The notes under the pieces: model-generated
Databases searched by the model: none
The model's input: the letters and a program-made list of their open reading frames with translations, nothing else
What the model was told of the DNA's origin: nothing
Shown here: positions 40,557 through 52,214 of the stretch, piece by piece
Position numbering within the stretch: position 1 is the first letter of the stretch
Layout of the letters: the number at the start of each line of letters is the position of its first letter
Made by a program: the position numbers and the translations under genes
NCBI RefSeq assembly: GCF_003013695.1
Contig: NZ_CP027792.1
Span: 1,880,501 to 1,944,500 of the forward strand
Length of the DNA: 64,000 nucleotides
Source of the DNA: Pulveribacter suum
GTDB lineage: Bacteria; Pseudomonadota; Gammaproteobacteria; Burkholderiales; Burkholderiaceae_C
Reading direction: 5' to 3'

Positions 40557-42038
40557 CTACAGGCCGCCCAGGCACAGATACTTCAGCTCGACGTACTCTT
40601 CGATGCCGTGGCTGGAGCCTTCCCGGCCCAGGCCGGACTGCTTGACGCCGCCAAAGGGCACCTGCTCGCTGGAGATCAGGCCCACGTTCACGCCCACCAT
40701 GCCCGCTTCCAGCGCCTCGCCCACGCGGAAGATGCGCGCCATGTCGCGGGCATAGAAGTAGCTCGCCAAGCCAAACTCGGTGGCGTTGGCAGCAGCGATA
40801 GCCTCTTGTTCGGTCTTGAACCTGACGATCGGCGCCAGCGGCCCGAAGGTCTCTTCGCGTGCGAACAGCATGCCGGTGGTGGCGTCGGCCAGCACCGTGG
40901 GCTCGAAGAACTGGCCCGAGCCCAGGTCGGGCAGGGCCTTGCCGCCGGTGACGATGCGCGCGCCCTTGGCCACCGCGTCATCCACATGGCGCTGCACCTT
41001 GTCCACCGCGGCCTTCTCGATCAGCGGGCCGATCAGCACGCCGTCGTCGAAGCCGTTGCCGACCTGGGCCTGCTGCACGCGGGCGGCGAACTTCTGCACG
41101 AACTCGTCGTACACGCCGTCCTGCACGTAGAAGCGGTTGGTGCACACGCAGGTCTGGCCGGCGTTGCGGTACTTGCTGGCAAAGGCGCCTTCCACCGCGG
41201 CGTCCACGTCCGCGTCGTCAAACACCAGGAAGGGCGCGTTGCCGCCCAGCTCCAGCGACAGCTTCTTGATCGTTGGCGCGCACTGCTCCATCAGGATGCG
41301 GCCGACCTCGGTGGAGCCGGTGAACGACAGGTGGCGCACGTGCGCGCTCTCGCACAGCACGCGGCCCACGCCGGCCGCGTCGTCGCTGGTGACCACGTTC
41401 AGCACGCCGGCGGGAAGGCCGGCGCGCTGCGCCAGCTCGGCCACGGCCAGGGCGGTGAGCGGCGTGAGCTCGGCCGGCTTGACGACCACCGTGCAGCCGG
41501 CGGCGATGGCCGGGGCCACCTTGCGCGTGATCATGGCCAGCGGGAAGTTCCACGGCGTGATGGCGGCGCACACGCCGATGGGCTGGCGCAGCACCAGCAG
41601 GCGGCGGTCAGGCTGGAAGTGCGGCAGCACCTCGCCGTTCACGCGCTTGGCCTCTTCGGCAAACCATTCGACGAAGCTGGCGCCGTAGGCCACCTCGCCG
41701 CGCGCCTCGGCCAGCGGCTTGCCGCCTTCGGCGGTGATCAGGCGGGCCAGGTCGTCCTGGTGCTGCATGAGCAAATTGAACCACTTGCGCAGCAGCTGGC
41801 TGCGCTCCTTGGCGGTGCGCGCGCTCCAGCCGGGCAGAGCTTCGCGGGCAGCGTCGATGGCGCGCTGCGTCTCCTGCGGGCCCAGGTTGGCCACGTCGGC
41901 CAGCTTGTGGCCGGTGGCGGGGTCGTGCACGTCCAGGCGCTGGCCGCCGGCAAACCACCGGCCGCCCAGCAGGGCGTCGGTCTTGAGCAGGCTGGCATCG
42001 GCCAGCAGGGACAGGGGTGAGGTAGTGGCGTTGTTCAT
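40557..42038 (-). CDS. gabD: NAD(P)-dependent succinate-semialdehyde dehydrogenase
   Basis: 493-residue aldehyde dehydrogenase. Oxidises succinate semialdehyde to succinate in GABA or related catabolism. Catalytic Glu lies in SLELGGNAPFLVFDD, the nucleophilic Cys in RNAGQTCVCTNRFYV, and cofactor contacts in VVKPAELTPLTA and FTGSTEVGR. Family-specific segments (PWNFPLAMITRKVAPAIAAG, NAPFLVFDDADVDAAVEGA) favour GabD over other ALDHs; glutarate semialdehyde is a possible alternative substrate. ATG at 42038 fits the GabD N-terminus. Divergent from alaS. Confidence 0.88.
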   Translation of the reverse strand: MNNATTSPLSLLADASLLKTDALLGGRWFAGGQRLDVHDPATGHKLADVANLGPQETQRAIDAAREALPGWSARTAKERSQLLRKWFNLLMQHQDDLARLITAEGGKPLAEARGEVAYGASFVEWFAEEAKRVNGEVLPHFQPDRRLLVLRQPIGVCAAITPWNFPLAMITRKVAPAIAAGCTVVVKPAELTPLTALAVAELAQRAGLPAGVLNVVTSDDAAGVGRVLCESAHVRHLSFTGSTEVGRILMEQCAPTIKKLSLELGGNAPFLVFDDADVDAAVEGAFASKYRNAGQTCVCTNRFYVQDGVYDEFVQKFAARVQQAQVGNGFDDGVLIGPLIEKAAVDKVQRHVDDAVAKGARIVTGGKALPDLGSGQFFEPTVLADATTGMLFAREETFGPLAPIVRFKTEQEAIAAANATEFGLASYFYARDMARIFRVGEALEAGMVGVNVGLISSEQVPFGGVKQSGLGREGSSHGIEEYVELKYLCLGGL

Positions 42039-42138
42039 GGCGTGGCGCGGCAAAAGGCCGATAGACAGGCTTGCGGAACCTGCCAGCATAGCCCTGGCGT
42101 GCATGCCTGCGGCGCCACTGCCGAATGGGGGTAAAACC

Positions 42139-42144
42139 TATAAT
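42139..42144 (+). promoter_or_regulatory. -10 element of the alaS promoter
   Basis: A perfect TATAAT lies 63 bp before the alaS ATG. No good -35 is seen at 16-18 bp, so the -35 is weak or the promoter uses an extended contact. Confidence 0.5.
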
Positions 42145-42206
42145 TGCCGGTTGGCCGCGGCGGGCGCACCGCGCCGCCCGCCCCGAGCAAAAAACCCTTC
42201 GATACC

Positions 42207-44831
<2,625 letters not shown>

Positions 44832-44837
44832 AACGCA

Positions 44838-44862
44838 GCAGGCCCGCCAGCAGCGGGCCTGC
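44838..44862. terminator. GC hairpin between convergent alaS and GGEEF genes
   Basis: GCAGGCCCGC and GCGGGCCTGC form a perfect 10-bp stem with a 5-nt loop. There is no T run, so it is either a factor-assisted terminator or a transcript-stabilising end for both converging genes. Confidence 0.6.
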
Positions 44863-44900
44863 CATGGGGCTGATGCGCCGCGGGTGCCGGGCGTGCCCGG

Positions 44901-45908
44901 CTAGAACAGCTCCACTTCGTCGTGCGCCACCTTCTGCTTGAGCGAGGCGCTGGCCACCAGGTCTTCGTAGTAGCGCACCTGGTTGCGCCCGTGCTCCTTG
45001 GCAAAGTACAGCGCCTGATCGGCGCGGCCGATGATCTCCACCGGCGCGCCGCCATAGGCGCCGGCAAAGCCGATGCTGACCGAGATATGCCCGATCTGGG
45101 GAAAGGCATGGCTTTCGATGGCCACGCGCAGCCGCTCCAGCGCCTGGCGGGCCTGCGCCAGCGTGGCTGAACGCAGCAGCACCACGAACTCCTCGCCGCC
45201 GAAGCGGAAGATCCGGTCCTGCGCACGAAACAGGCTGCGCAGCTGGTTGGCCACCAGGATCAGCACCTCATCGCCATACAGATGCCCGAACTGGTCGTTG
45301 ACCCGCTTGAAGTGGTCGATGTCCACCACGGCCAGCCACTGGCTCGGCGCATCGGGGCCGTGGCGCGCATCCCAGCTGTCCGCGCCGGACTGGCGGGTGA
45401 ACTGCTCGTCGAACGTCTTGCGGTTGAGCAGGCCGGTCAGCGCGTCGCGCTCGCTGTAGTCCAGCAGGCTCTGGTAGTTCTGATAGACCAGGTGCACGCC
45501 AGAGACCACGTCGCGCTGGTGGCGTGTAAAGGCCTTGGGCTGGGTGATCTCCAGGCAAGCGTGGGCGCGCTCGCCCAGCCATACGGGCATCCACAGCGTG
45601 TGTCCGTGCTCGTCGATGCGCTCGGCGCTCTTGCCGCCGGCGGCGATGCACCGGGCCAGCTCGGGCAGGCAGCGCAGGGCGATCGCGGCCGGGTCGTCCA
45701 GCGCTTCAAGTTCGCTGGTGACGATGCGCTCGCCGTCGCTCCAGCTGCGCGGGCGCAGCCAGGTCTCTGCGTCGCGGGTGACCATCTCCAGCGCACGCAC
45801 GCGCGTCTCGCGGCCCTGCAGCAGCAGCGTGGACACCACCGAGACCTCCAGCCGCAGGTGGTCGCGGTGGGCGGTCATCTCGGCCAGGTTGCGCAGCAGG
45901 GGTTTCAT
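44901..45908 (-). CDS. Diguanylate cyclase (GGEEF)
   Basis: 335 residues. A GAF-like N-terminal domain (about 1-165, LARCIAAGGKSAERIDEHGH, LWMPVWLGERAHACLEI) precedes a GGDEF domain with DALTGLLNRKTFDEQF and the active site FRFGGEEFVVLL. RAQD lies five residues before GGEEF and matches the inhibitory I-site (RxxD), so product feedback is expected. No membrane helix. ATG at 45908 is preferred over an upstream extension that lacks domain sequence. Third c-di-GMP enzyme of the window, not linked to the others by position. Confidence 0.9.
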   Translation of the reverse strand: MKPLLRNLAEMTAHRDHLRLEVSVVSTLLLQGRETRVRALEMVTRDAETWLRPRSWSDGERIVTSELEALDDPAAIALRCLPELARCIAAGGKSAERIDEHGHTLWMPVWLGERAHACLEITQPKAFTRHQRDVVSGVHLVYQNYQSLLDYSERDALTGLLNRKTFDEQFTRQSGADSWDARHGPDAPSQWLAVVDIDHFKRVNDQFGHLYGDEVLILVANQLRSLFRAQDRIFRFGGEEFVVLLRSATLAQARQALERLRVAIESHAFPQIGHISVSIGFAGAYGGAPVEIIGRADQALYFAKEHGRNQVRYYEDLVASASLKQKVAHDEVELF

Positions 45909-45952
45909 GGTGGTGGCTTCAACAGGGAAGAAAGAACAGGCCGGCGATCGGC

Positions 45953-46702
45953 TCAGGGCGACGAGCGGCGGCGAAACACCAGGTCCCACACGCCGTGGCC
46001 CAGTCGCAGGCCGCGGTTTTCGAACTTGGTCAGGGGCCGGTAGTCAGGCTTGGGCGCGTAGGCCTCGGCCGTGTTGGCCAACAGCGGCTCGGCGGACAGT
46101 ACCTGCAGCATCTGCTCGGCATAGGGCTGCCAGTCGGTGGCGCAGTGCAGGTAGCCGCCGGGCTTGAGGCGGCTGGCCAGCTTGGCGACCAGCGGCGGCT
46201 GGATCAGCCGGCGCTTGTGGTGGCGCGTCTTGTGCCAGGGGTCGGGAAAGAAGAGGTGCACGCCGTCCAGCATGCCTGGCGCCAGCATGTGCTCCAGCAC
46301 TTCCACGGCGTCGTGCTGCAGGATGCGGATGTTGTCGATGCCGTGCTCGCCGATGCGCTTGAGCAGCGCGCCCACACCAGGCTCGTGCACCTCGCAGCAC
46401 AGGAAGTTGTCGCCAGGGCGCACCTGGGCGATATGGGCTGTGGCCTCGCCCATGCCAAAGCCGATCTCCAGGATCAGCGGCGCCGTGCGGCCGAAGGCGT
46501 CGGCCGCGTCCAGCAGCCGGCTCTGGTAGTCCAGCACATAGCGCGGGCCCAGCTCCTCCAGAGCCTTGGACTGGCCGGTGGTGGTGCGGCCGGCGCGGCG
46601 CACGTAGCTTTTGATGCCCTTGGGGTGGGCGACGTCGGCCGGCGCACCGGCGGCAGGCAAAGATTGCACGGGAGAAGAAGAGGAAGAAGGAGGGGTTGCC
46701 AT
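45953..46702 (-). CDS. trmB: tRNA (guanine-N7)-methyltransferase
   Basis: 249 residues. Methylates G46 of tRNAs with SAM. Motifs: SAM-binding [32 protein letters not shown], and the family signature [18 protein letters not shown]; the C-terminus [19 protein letters not shown] is typical. A Ser/Pro-rich N-terminal tail of about 30 residues is not conserved. ATG at 46702 shares one base with the gluQRS stop (TGATG), indicating coupled translation. Confidence 0.95.
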   Translation of the reverse strand: MATPPSSSSSPVQSLPAAGAPADVAHPKGIKSYVRRAGRTTTGQSKALEELGPRYVLDYQSRLLDAADAFGRTAPLILEIGFGMGEATAHIAQVRPGDNFLCCEVHEPGVGALLKRIGEHGIDNIRILQHDAVEVLEHMLAPGMLDGVHLFFPDPWHKTRHHKRRLIQPPLVAKLASRLKPGGYLHCATDWQPYAEQMLQVLSAEPLLANTAEAYAPKPDYRPLTKFENRGLRLGHGVWDLVFRRRSSP

Positions 46703-47649
46703 CACGGGGGCGGATTGTAGGTTCGCGCCCAGGCGCGCGCCCATAGGGCAAGCCCTTCGCCCGTCGTGGCACCCGCGGGGGCGGCGGGCAGCGCCAGGGC
46801 GCTGGCGGCTTGGGCCAGGGCTGCCAGCGGCTGGCGCTCGTCAATGGCGGGCGCGCCGTGCTGCTTGGACAGCTTCTCGCCATCGGCGCCGCGCACCAGC
46901 GGCGTGTGCAGGTAGCGCGGCGTGGGCAGGCCCAGGGCGCTTTGCAGCAGGATCTGGCGCGGGGTGTTGTCAGCCAGGTCTTCGCCGCGCACCACGTGGG
47001 TGATGCCCTGGTCGGCATCGTCCACCACCACCGCCAGCTGGTAGGACCACAGGCCGTCGGCGCGGCGCAGCACGAAGTCGCCGACCTGGGCGGCCACGTC
47101 CTGCTGCTGCACGCCCAGCCGGCGGTCGTGCCAGGCCACCCCTGTCTTTGCTATCGAAAAATGAGCTGCCAGCGCTTGAGAGGCAAGCGCTGCAGGCTGA
47201 TTTGACTGATATTTCTCGGTGTGCAGGCGCCAGGCCCGCGCAGTCCGCCCGCCCAGGCCGGCGCGGCAGGTGCCGGGGTAGGGGCGCTCCACGTGCCGCT
47301 CGTGGGCCAGGCCACGCGCCGCCAGGGCCGCATCCACGTCGCGCCGGGTGCAGGCGCAGGGGTAGGCCAGGGCGCGCGCGCGCAGCGCGTCCAGCGCCTG
47401 CTGGTAGCGGTCCGCGCGGCTGGACTGGTACAGAGGCGGCGCGTCGGGATGCAGGCCGCAGGCCGCCAGCTGGGCCAGGATGCGCTCGCTGGCGCCGGCC
47501 GGGCAGCGCGGCGGGTCCACGTCTTCGATGCGCACCAGCCAGCGCCCGCCGGCCGCGCGCGCGTCCAGCCAGCTGGCCAGGGCGGCGACCAGCGAGCCGG
47601 CGTGCAGCGGTCCGGTGGGCGAGGGGGCGAAGCGGCCGATGTAGCCCAA
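46702..47649 (-). CDS. gluQ: Glutamyl-Q tRNA(Asp) synthetase with an in-frame repeat insertion
   Basis: 315 residues. GluQRS attaches glutamate to the queuosine base of tRNA-Asp. It has the GluRS-like catalytic core without an anticodon domain: [20 protein letters not shown] (HIGH-like HAGS), RIEDVDPPR, zinc ligands in [10 protein letters not shown] and YPGTCR, and GEKLSKQHG (KMSKS-like). Residues about 147-166 ([20 protein letters not shown]) are not family sequence: they are a translated copy of the dispersed palindromic repeat, placed between the zinc region and VAWHDRRLG. Start is TTG at 47649; no in-frame ATG fits. Activity with the insertion is plausible but unproved. Confidence 0.88.
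   Translation of the reverse strand: MGYIGRFAPSPTGPLHAGSLVAALASWLDARAAGGRWLVRIEDVDPPRCPAGASERILAQLAACGLHPDAPPLYQSSRADRYQQALDALRARALAYPCACTRRDVDAALAARGLAHERHVERPYPGTCRAGLGGRTARAWRLHTEKYQSNQPAALASQALAAHFSIAKTGVAWHDRRLGVQQQDVAAQVGDFVLRRADGLWSYQLAVVVDDADQGITHVVRGEDLADNTPRQILLQSALGLPTPRYLHTPLVRGADGEKLSKQHGAPAIDERQPLAALAQAASALALPAAPAGATTGEGLALWARAWARTYNPPP
47151..47212 (+). repeat. Palindromic repeat, copy 7, inside gluQRS
   Basis: The plus strand reads CGAAAAATGAGCTGCCAGCG, then CTTGAGAGGCAAGCGCTGCA and GGCTGATTTGA. It is as well preserved as intergenic copies, yet lies inside the gluQRS coding frame (minus strand) and is read through without a stop. Confidence 0.88.
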
Positions 47650-47664
47650 GGGCTGGAACAGGCT

Positions 47665-48747
47665 TTAGGCAGCAGCCAGGGCCAGGGACAGACCGGAGAC
47701 GAACGCGTCCTCCAGCCGATGGCCCAGGCACCAGTCGCCGCAGGCGCCCAGGCCGGTGGCGGCGTCCCAGACGAAGGGCTGCCCCAGGGGGCTTTGCGTC
47801 TGCGCATGCGGCCAGCAGCGCACCTGGCTGTGCGTGGGCGCGGCGTGGATGCCGGTGATCTCGGCAAAGGCGCGCGTGAGCTTGTCGCGGATGCGGGCCG
47901 GGTCGTCGTTCAGGTGCTCGGCCGACCACTGGGGCGAGGCCTGCACCGTCCAGCGCTCGATCTGCGCGCGGCCGGGCTTGCTCGATTCGCGCGCCAGCCA
48001 AGCCACACGGTGGTGGGTGCTGCGCGCGGCGTTCCACTGCGGGCCCAGCGTGGTCAGGCCCGGGCGCACGGCCTGGGCAAAGGCCAGCATCAGCGTCCAG
48101 CAGGGGGCGATGTGGGTGTCGGCCAGGGCCTCGCCCCAGGCGGGCGCCACGGCGCAGCCGGCGAGCAGGTCCTGGGTCAGCGGGGCGGGCAGGGCGAAGA
48201 CCACGCCGTCGAAGCCGGCGAAGGTGCGCGTGCCGCCATCGACCGAGACGGTGCGCAGCTGCCAGGCCAGGGGGCGCATGGGGTCGCGCTCGATGTGGGT
48301 GACGGCGGTGTGCGTGTGCAGCCGGCCCTCGCTGGCCAGGGGCTGGCTCCAGGCCTGCACCAGCGCGTCCATGGTGGGGGTGGCCACCCAGTGGGCCTCG
48401 CCGGGCGGCGGCGCGGCGGCGGCCACGCGGCCCAGCGGGTCGAGCACGCGCACGGTGCTGGCACTCCAGCGCCGGCACAGGCCGGGCACGGTGGCCAGGG
48501 CGCGCTCGAAGCGCTCGTCGCGCACCGTGAAGTACTGGGCGCCGGCGTCAAAGCTGCCGTAGGTCGTGTCCAGCGAGCCGGTGCGCCCGCCGGCGCGCGG
48601 CAGCTTTTCCAGCACCGTGACGTCGTGCCCGGCCTGCGCCAGCGTGCGGGCGCAGGCGATGCCTGCCATGCCCGCCCCTACGACGGCAAAGCGGCGCGGC
48701 CCGGCGGGCGTGGCGGTGGGTGACATGGTGGGCTGGGTGTCTCTCAT
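47665..48747 (-). CDS. FAD-dependent oxidoreductase, renalase/amine oxidase-like
   Basis: 360 residues. The N-terminal dinucleotide-binding motif FAVVGAGMAGIACARTLAQAG is followed by VTVLEKLPRAGGRT, and the C-terminal FAD motif GACGDWCLGHRLEDAFVSGL closes the fold. The size and LLDTTYGSFDAGAQYFT-type segment place it in the renalase-like NAD(P)-binding group common in proteobacteria; substrate unknown. The stop is 15 bp before the gluQRS start on the same strand. ATG at 48747, or ATG seven codons later. Confidence 0.85.
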   Translation of the reverse strand: MRDTQPTMSPTATPAGPRRFAVVGAGMAGIACARTLAQAGHDVTVLEKLPRAGGRTGSLDTTYGSFDAGAQYFTVRDERFERALATVPGLCRRWSASTVRVLDPLGRVAAAAPPPGEAHWVATPTMDALVQAWSQPLASEGRLHTHTAVTHIERDPMRPLAWQLRTVSVDGGTRTFAGFDGVVFALPAPLTQDLLAGCAVAPAWGEALADTHIAPCWTLMLAFAQAVRPGLTTLGPQWNAARSTHHRVAWLARESSKPGRAQIERWTVQASPQWSAEHLNDDPARIRDKLTRAFAEITGIHAAPTHSQVRCWPHAQTQSPLGQPFVWDAATGLGACGDWCLGHRLEDAFVSGLSLALAAA

Positions 48748-48842
48748 GGCGGGCCTTCGCGCGGGGTGTGGGGGCGCCCGGCGCGTGGTGGCCGGGCGGG
48801 TGCCGGCCCTACTCTACACGCGCCCCGGCGGGTGGCGATGAA

Positions 48843-49778
48843 CTATGCCGGGTGGTTTTCCAGCAGCGCGCGGCGCGTGGTGCTGCTGCGCAGCTGCTGC
48901 AGCCACCACTGCAGGGCGCGGCCGTGGGCCTCGGGCCGGGCTTCGCGCCACATGTAGGCCAGGCGCACGCGCCGCACCGGCCGGGCCACGCGGCGCAGCA
49001 CGAGCTGGCCACTGTCCAGGTAGGGGCGGGCCATGGCTTCGGGCAGAAAGCCGCAGCCCAGGCCGAGCAGCTGCGCCTGCACCTTGGCCCGCAGGCTGTG
49101 CACGGTGAGCACGTCCTGGCCCGACAGGATGCCCAGCGTCACGTTGCTGTGCCGCCCCGAGTCGGCCACGGCCACCAGGCGGTGCGCGCGCAGCGTGGCG
49201 TCGCTCAGCGGCTCGGGCAGATGCGCCAGCGGGTGGTGGGGCGCGACGGCGAAGACGAAGCGCGCCTCGCCCAGCGGCTCGGCCTGCAGGCCGGCGATGT
49301 TGGGCGAGGGCACGGCCACGCCGATGGCCAGGTCGGCCTGGCCGGTGATGAGGGCCTCGGCCGTGCCGCTCAGGATGCCCTCGCACCACTTCAGCCGCGT
49401 GGGCGGCGACTGGGCGTAGAAGGCCTGCACCAGCTCCAGCAGCGTGCCTGGGGAGACCACCCCGTCCACCGACAGCGTCAGCTGCGCCTCCCAGCCGGTG
49501 GCCACGCGGCGCACGCGCTGGGCGATGGCGTCCATGTCCTCCAGCAGCCGCGTGCCGTCGCGCAGCAGGGCCAGGCCGGCTTCGGTGGGGCGCGCCTGGC
49601 GCGCGCCGCGGTCAAACAGCAGCACGTCCAGCGCGTCCTCGATCTGGCGCACGCGGTAGGTCAGCGCGCTGGGCACCAGGCCCAGCTGGCGCGCGGCGGC
49701 GGCAAAGCTGCCGGTGTCGGCAATGCTTTGCAGCAGGGCCAGGTTGTCGGGCGTGAGGGCGCTGCGGGGTGTGGACAT
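48843..49778 (-). CDS. LysR-family transcription regulator
   Basis: 311 residues. An N-terminal winged helix-turn-helix (NLALLQSIADTGSFAAAARQ, PSALTYRVRQIEDAL) is followed by a two-lobed effector-binding domain. It is divergent from the pirin-like gene with a 117-bp gap, so that gene is the most likely target. Effector unknown. ATG at 49778 is used; a TTG seven codons upstream is also in frame. Confidence 0.9.
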   Translation of the reverse strand: MSTPRSALTPDNLALLQSIADTGSFAAAARQLGLVPSALTYRVRQIEDALDVLLFDRGARQARPTEAGLALLRDGTRLLEDMDAIAQRVRRVATGWEAQLTLSVDGVVSPGTLLELVQAFYAQSPPTRLKWCEGILSGTAEALITGQADLAIGVAVPSPNIAGLQAEPLGEARFVFAVAPHHPLAHLPEPLSDATLRAHRLVAVADSGRHSNVTLGILSGQDVLTVHSLRAKVQAQLLGLGCGFLPEAMARPYLDSGQLVLRRVARPVRRVRLAYMWREARPEAHGRALQWWLQQLRSSTTRRALLENHPA

Positions 49779-49895
49779 GGGACGGGCGCGAGGATTCAAC
49801 GGCTTTGAATGATGCCGTCAATCGCCCAGCACCCGCGCGCGCCGCCTGCGCCCTACGATCAAACGCTTTGCCGCACCCCACCCCAGGAGCCCGCC

Positions 49896-50597
49896 ATGCA
49901 GATTCTTCGCCCATCGCACGAGCGCGGCCAGGCCGACCACGGCTGGCTGCAGTCGCGCCACAGCTTTTCGTTCGCCGACTACCACGACCCGCGCCACATG
50001 GGCTGGGGCAACCTGCGCGTCATCAACGAAGACCGCGTGGCGCCGGGCATGGGCTTTGGCACGCACGGCCACCGCGACATGGAGATCATCAGCTACGTGC
50101 TGTCGGGCGCGCTGGCGCACAAGGACAGCATGGGCAACGTGGAGACTATTCCCCCCGGCGACGTGCAGCGCATGAGCGCCGGCACGGGCGTGATGCACAG
50201 CGAGTTCAACCACTCGCGCGAGCAGGCCACGCATTTCCTGCAGATCTGGATCCTGCCGGATGCGGCCGGCGTTGCGCCCTGCTACGAGCAGGTCAGCGTG
50301 AAGGACGGGGACAAGCGCGGGCGCCTGGCGTGCATCGTCGCCCCGCAGGGCCAGGGCGGGGCCTTGAGCCTGCAGGCCGACGCGCGGCTGTACGCCGGCC
50401 TGTTTGACGGCGCCGAGAGCGCGCGGCTGGCGCTGGCGCCCGGCCGCAAGGGCTACGTGCATGTGGTGCGCGGGCGCGTCGAGGCCAACGGGGCGCCGCT
50501 GCAGGCCGGCGACGCGCTGCTGCTGCAGGATGAGCCGGGCGTGTCGCTGGCGCGCGGCGAGGGCGCCGAGGTGCTGGTGTTCGATCTGGCGCCTTGA
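49896..50597 (+). CDS. Pirin-family protein (YhaK-like)
   Basis: 233 residues, two cupin domains. The metal-binding motif GFGTHGHRDMEIISYVLSG and the later GTGVMHSEFNHSREQATHFL are the pirin/YhaK signature. Some bacterial members act as quercetin dioxygenases or redox sensors; the role here is not known. Good AGGAG Shine-Dalgarno before ATG 49896. Divergent LysR gene upstream, repeat copy and convergent bpt downstream. Confidence 0.9.
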   Translation: MQILRPSHERGQADHGWLQSRHSFSFADYHDPRHMGWGNLRVINEDRVAPGMGFGTHGHRDMEIISYVLSGALAHKDSMGNVETIPPGDVQRMSAGTGVMHSEFNHSREQATHFLQIWILPDAAGVAPCYEQVSVKDGDKRGRLACIVAPQGQGGALSLQADARLYAGLFDGAESARLALAPGRKGYVHVVRGRVEANGAPLQAGDALLLQDEPGVSLARGEGAEVLVFDLAP

Positions 50598-50604
50598 AGG
50601 ACTG

Positions 50605-50660
50605 CTATTGTTTCAATAGCTACCAGCGCTTGCCTGGCGGGCGCTGGAGGGCTATTTGGC
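50605..50660 (+). repeat. Palindromic repeat, copy 8
   Basis: Reads TTTCAATAGCTACCAGCGCT, then TGCCTGGCGGGCGCTGGAGG. It lies between the convergent pirin and bpt genes, and its far end supplies the last codons and the TAG stop of bpt. Confidence 0.82.
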
Positions 50661-51398
50661 TGGCATTCGCTGCCACTGACCGTCGATGCGCATCTCGTGC
50701 GGCAGGAAGCGCGCCTTGTAGTTCATCTTGGGGCTTTGCGCGATCCAGTAGCCCAGATAAACGTGCGGCAGGCCCAGCGTGCGGGCCTGCTGGATCTGCC
50801 ACAGCACGTTGTAGGTGCCGTAGCTGGCGCCTTCCTCGGGCTCGTAGAAGGTATAGACGGCCGACAGCCCGTCGTCCAGCACATCCAGGATGGAGACCAT
50901 CTTCAGCGCGCCCGCTTCCTGGCCCTCGGCCGCAGGTTCGCGGAACTCCACCAGGCGTGAATTCACCCGGCTTTGCAGCAAAAACTGCGTGTACTGGTCG
51001 ATGCTGTCGTGGTCCATGCCGCCGCCGGCATGGCGCGCGTTCTGGTAGCGCAGGTACAGCTGGTAGTGCTCCGGCAGGTAGCACAGGCGCAGCACGCGCA
51101 CCTGCAGCTGGGCGTGGCGGCGCTGGGCGCGGCGCTGGCTGCGGTCGGCGGTGAAGTGCTCTGCCAGCACGCGCAGGGGCACGCAGGCTTGGCAGCCATC
51201 GCAGTGCGGGCGGTAGGTGAACATGCCGCTGCGCCGAAACCCCTGCGCCACCAGCTCCGAGTACACCGCACCCTGGATCAGGTGGCTGGGCGTGGCCACC
51301 TGCGAGCGTGCCTGCGCGCGCGGCAGGTAGCTGCAGGCATACGGCGCCGTGGCGTAGAACTGCAGGCTTTGCAGGGGAAGGTCGTTGAGTTGCGTCAC
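50652..51398 (-). CDS. bpt: Aspartate/glutamate leucyltransferase
   Basis: 248 residues. Transfers leucine from Leu-tRNA to N-terminal Asp or Glu, marking proteins for the N-degron pathway. The N-terminal ATE domain has the cysteine cluster [16 protein letters not shown], and the C-terminal acetyltransferase-like domain has [19 protein letters not shown] and [23 protein letters not shown] at 51398 overlaps the aat stop by 4 bp. Coding ends inside a repeat copy, so its final residues (MPAK) are partly repeat-derived. Confidence 0.95.
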   Translation of the reverse strand: MTQLNDLPLQSLQFYATAPYACSYLPRAQARSQVATPSHLIQGAVYSELVAQGFRRSGMFTYRPHCDGCQACVPLRVLAEHFTADRSQRRAQRRHAQLQVRVLRLCYLPEHYQLYLRYQNARHAGGGMDHDSIDQYTQFLLQSRVNSRLVEFREPAAEGQEAGALKMVSILDVLDDGLSAVYTFYEPEEGASYGTYNVLWQIQQARTLGLPHVYLGYWIAQSPKMNYKARFLPHEMRIDGQWQRMPAK

Positions 51399-52144
51399 GC
51401 GTCTTTCAGGGGCAGAAGTTCATCCCAGTATAGGGAGCTCCATTGCCAGGAAAAGTCGGGCTGCGCGCGCGCCTGCGCCACGTGCGTGAGAAATTGCGCG
51501 CGTGGAATTTCGTGCGCTCCCAGCGACGCCAGGTGGCGGGTGTTTTGCTGGCAGTCGATCAGCTGCACGCCGCCGCGCCGGCACAGCGCCACCAGCGCGG
51601 CCAGGGCGATTTTCGAGGCGTCGGTGGCGTGCGCGAACATGGATTCGCCAAACACCGCCCGGCCCAGCGCCACGCAGTACAGCCCGCCTACCAGGCGCCC
51701 GTCCACCCAGGTCTCCACGCTGTGCGCGTGGCCGGCGGCGTGCAGCTGCTCGTAGGCCGCCACCATTTCCGGCACGATCCAGGTGCCGCCCTGGCCGGCG
51801 CGCGGCGTGCCGGCGCAGGCGCGGATGACGGAGCTGAAAGCGCTGTCCACGCGCAGCTGGCAGCCGGGCGTGGCGCGAAAGCGCTGCACGGTCTTTCGCA
51901 GCGAGCGGTGCAGCCGGAACTGCGCCACCGGCAGCACCATGCGCGGCTCAGGGCTCCACCACAAAATCGGCTGGCCTTCGCTGAACCAGGGGAAGGTGCC
52001 CTGGCCATAGGCCTGCACCAGCCGCGGCACCGCCAGCGAGCCGCCCGCCGCCAGCAGGCCGGGCGCGGGCGACGCGTCGTCCCACGCCTGCCCGGGCGGC
52101 GGCAGGGGGTCGCCCGCATTCAGCCAGGGCAGGGGAAAGGGCAT
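51395..52144 (-). CDS. aat: Leucyl/phenylalanyl-tRNA--protein transferase
   Basis: 249 residues. Adds Leu or Phe to proteins with N-terminal Lys or Arg, for ClpS/ClpAP degradation. Signature segments: [72 protein letters not shown]. Coupled to bpt by a 4-bp overlap, so both N-degron transferases are coexpressed. A repeat copy occupies the upstream gap to trpB. Confidence 0.95.
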   Translation of the reverse strand: MPFPLPWLNAGDPLPPPGQAWDDASPAPGLLAAGGSLAVPRLVQAYGQGTFPWFSEGQPILWWSPEPRMVLPVAQFRLHRSLRKTVQRFRATPGCQLRVDSAFSSVIRACAGTPRAGQGGTWIVPEMVAAYEQLHAAGHAHSVETWVDGRLVGGLYCVALGRAVFGESMFAHATDASKIALAALVALCRRGGVQLIDCQQNTRHLASLGAHEIPRAQFLTHVAQARAQPDFSWQWSSLYWDELLPLKDA

Positions 52145-52154
52145 GGCGGATACT

Positions 52155-52212
52155 ACAGAAACGATAGCTGCCAGCGCTTGATTGGTGGGCGTTTGAGGCC
52201 AAAAAGGCTATA
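52155..52212 (+). repeat. Palindromic repeat, copy 9
   Basis: Reads GAAACGATAGCTGCCAGCG, then CTTGATTGGTGGGCGTTTGA and GGCC. It fills the gap between the trpB stop and the aat start, both on the minus strand. Confidence 0.78.
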
Positions 52213-52214
52213 AA

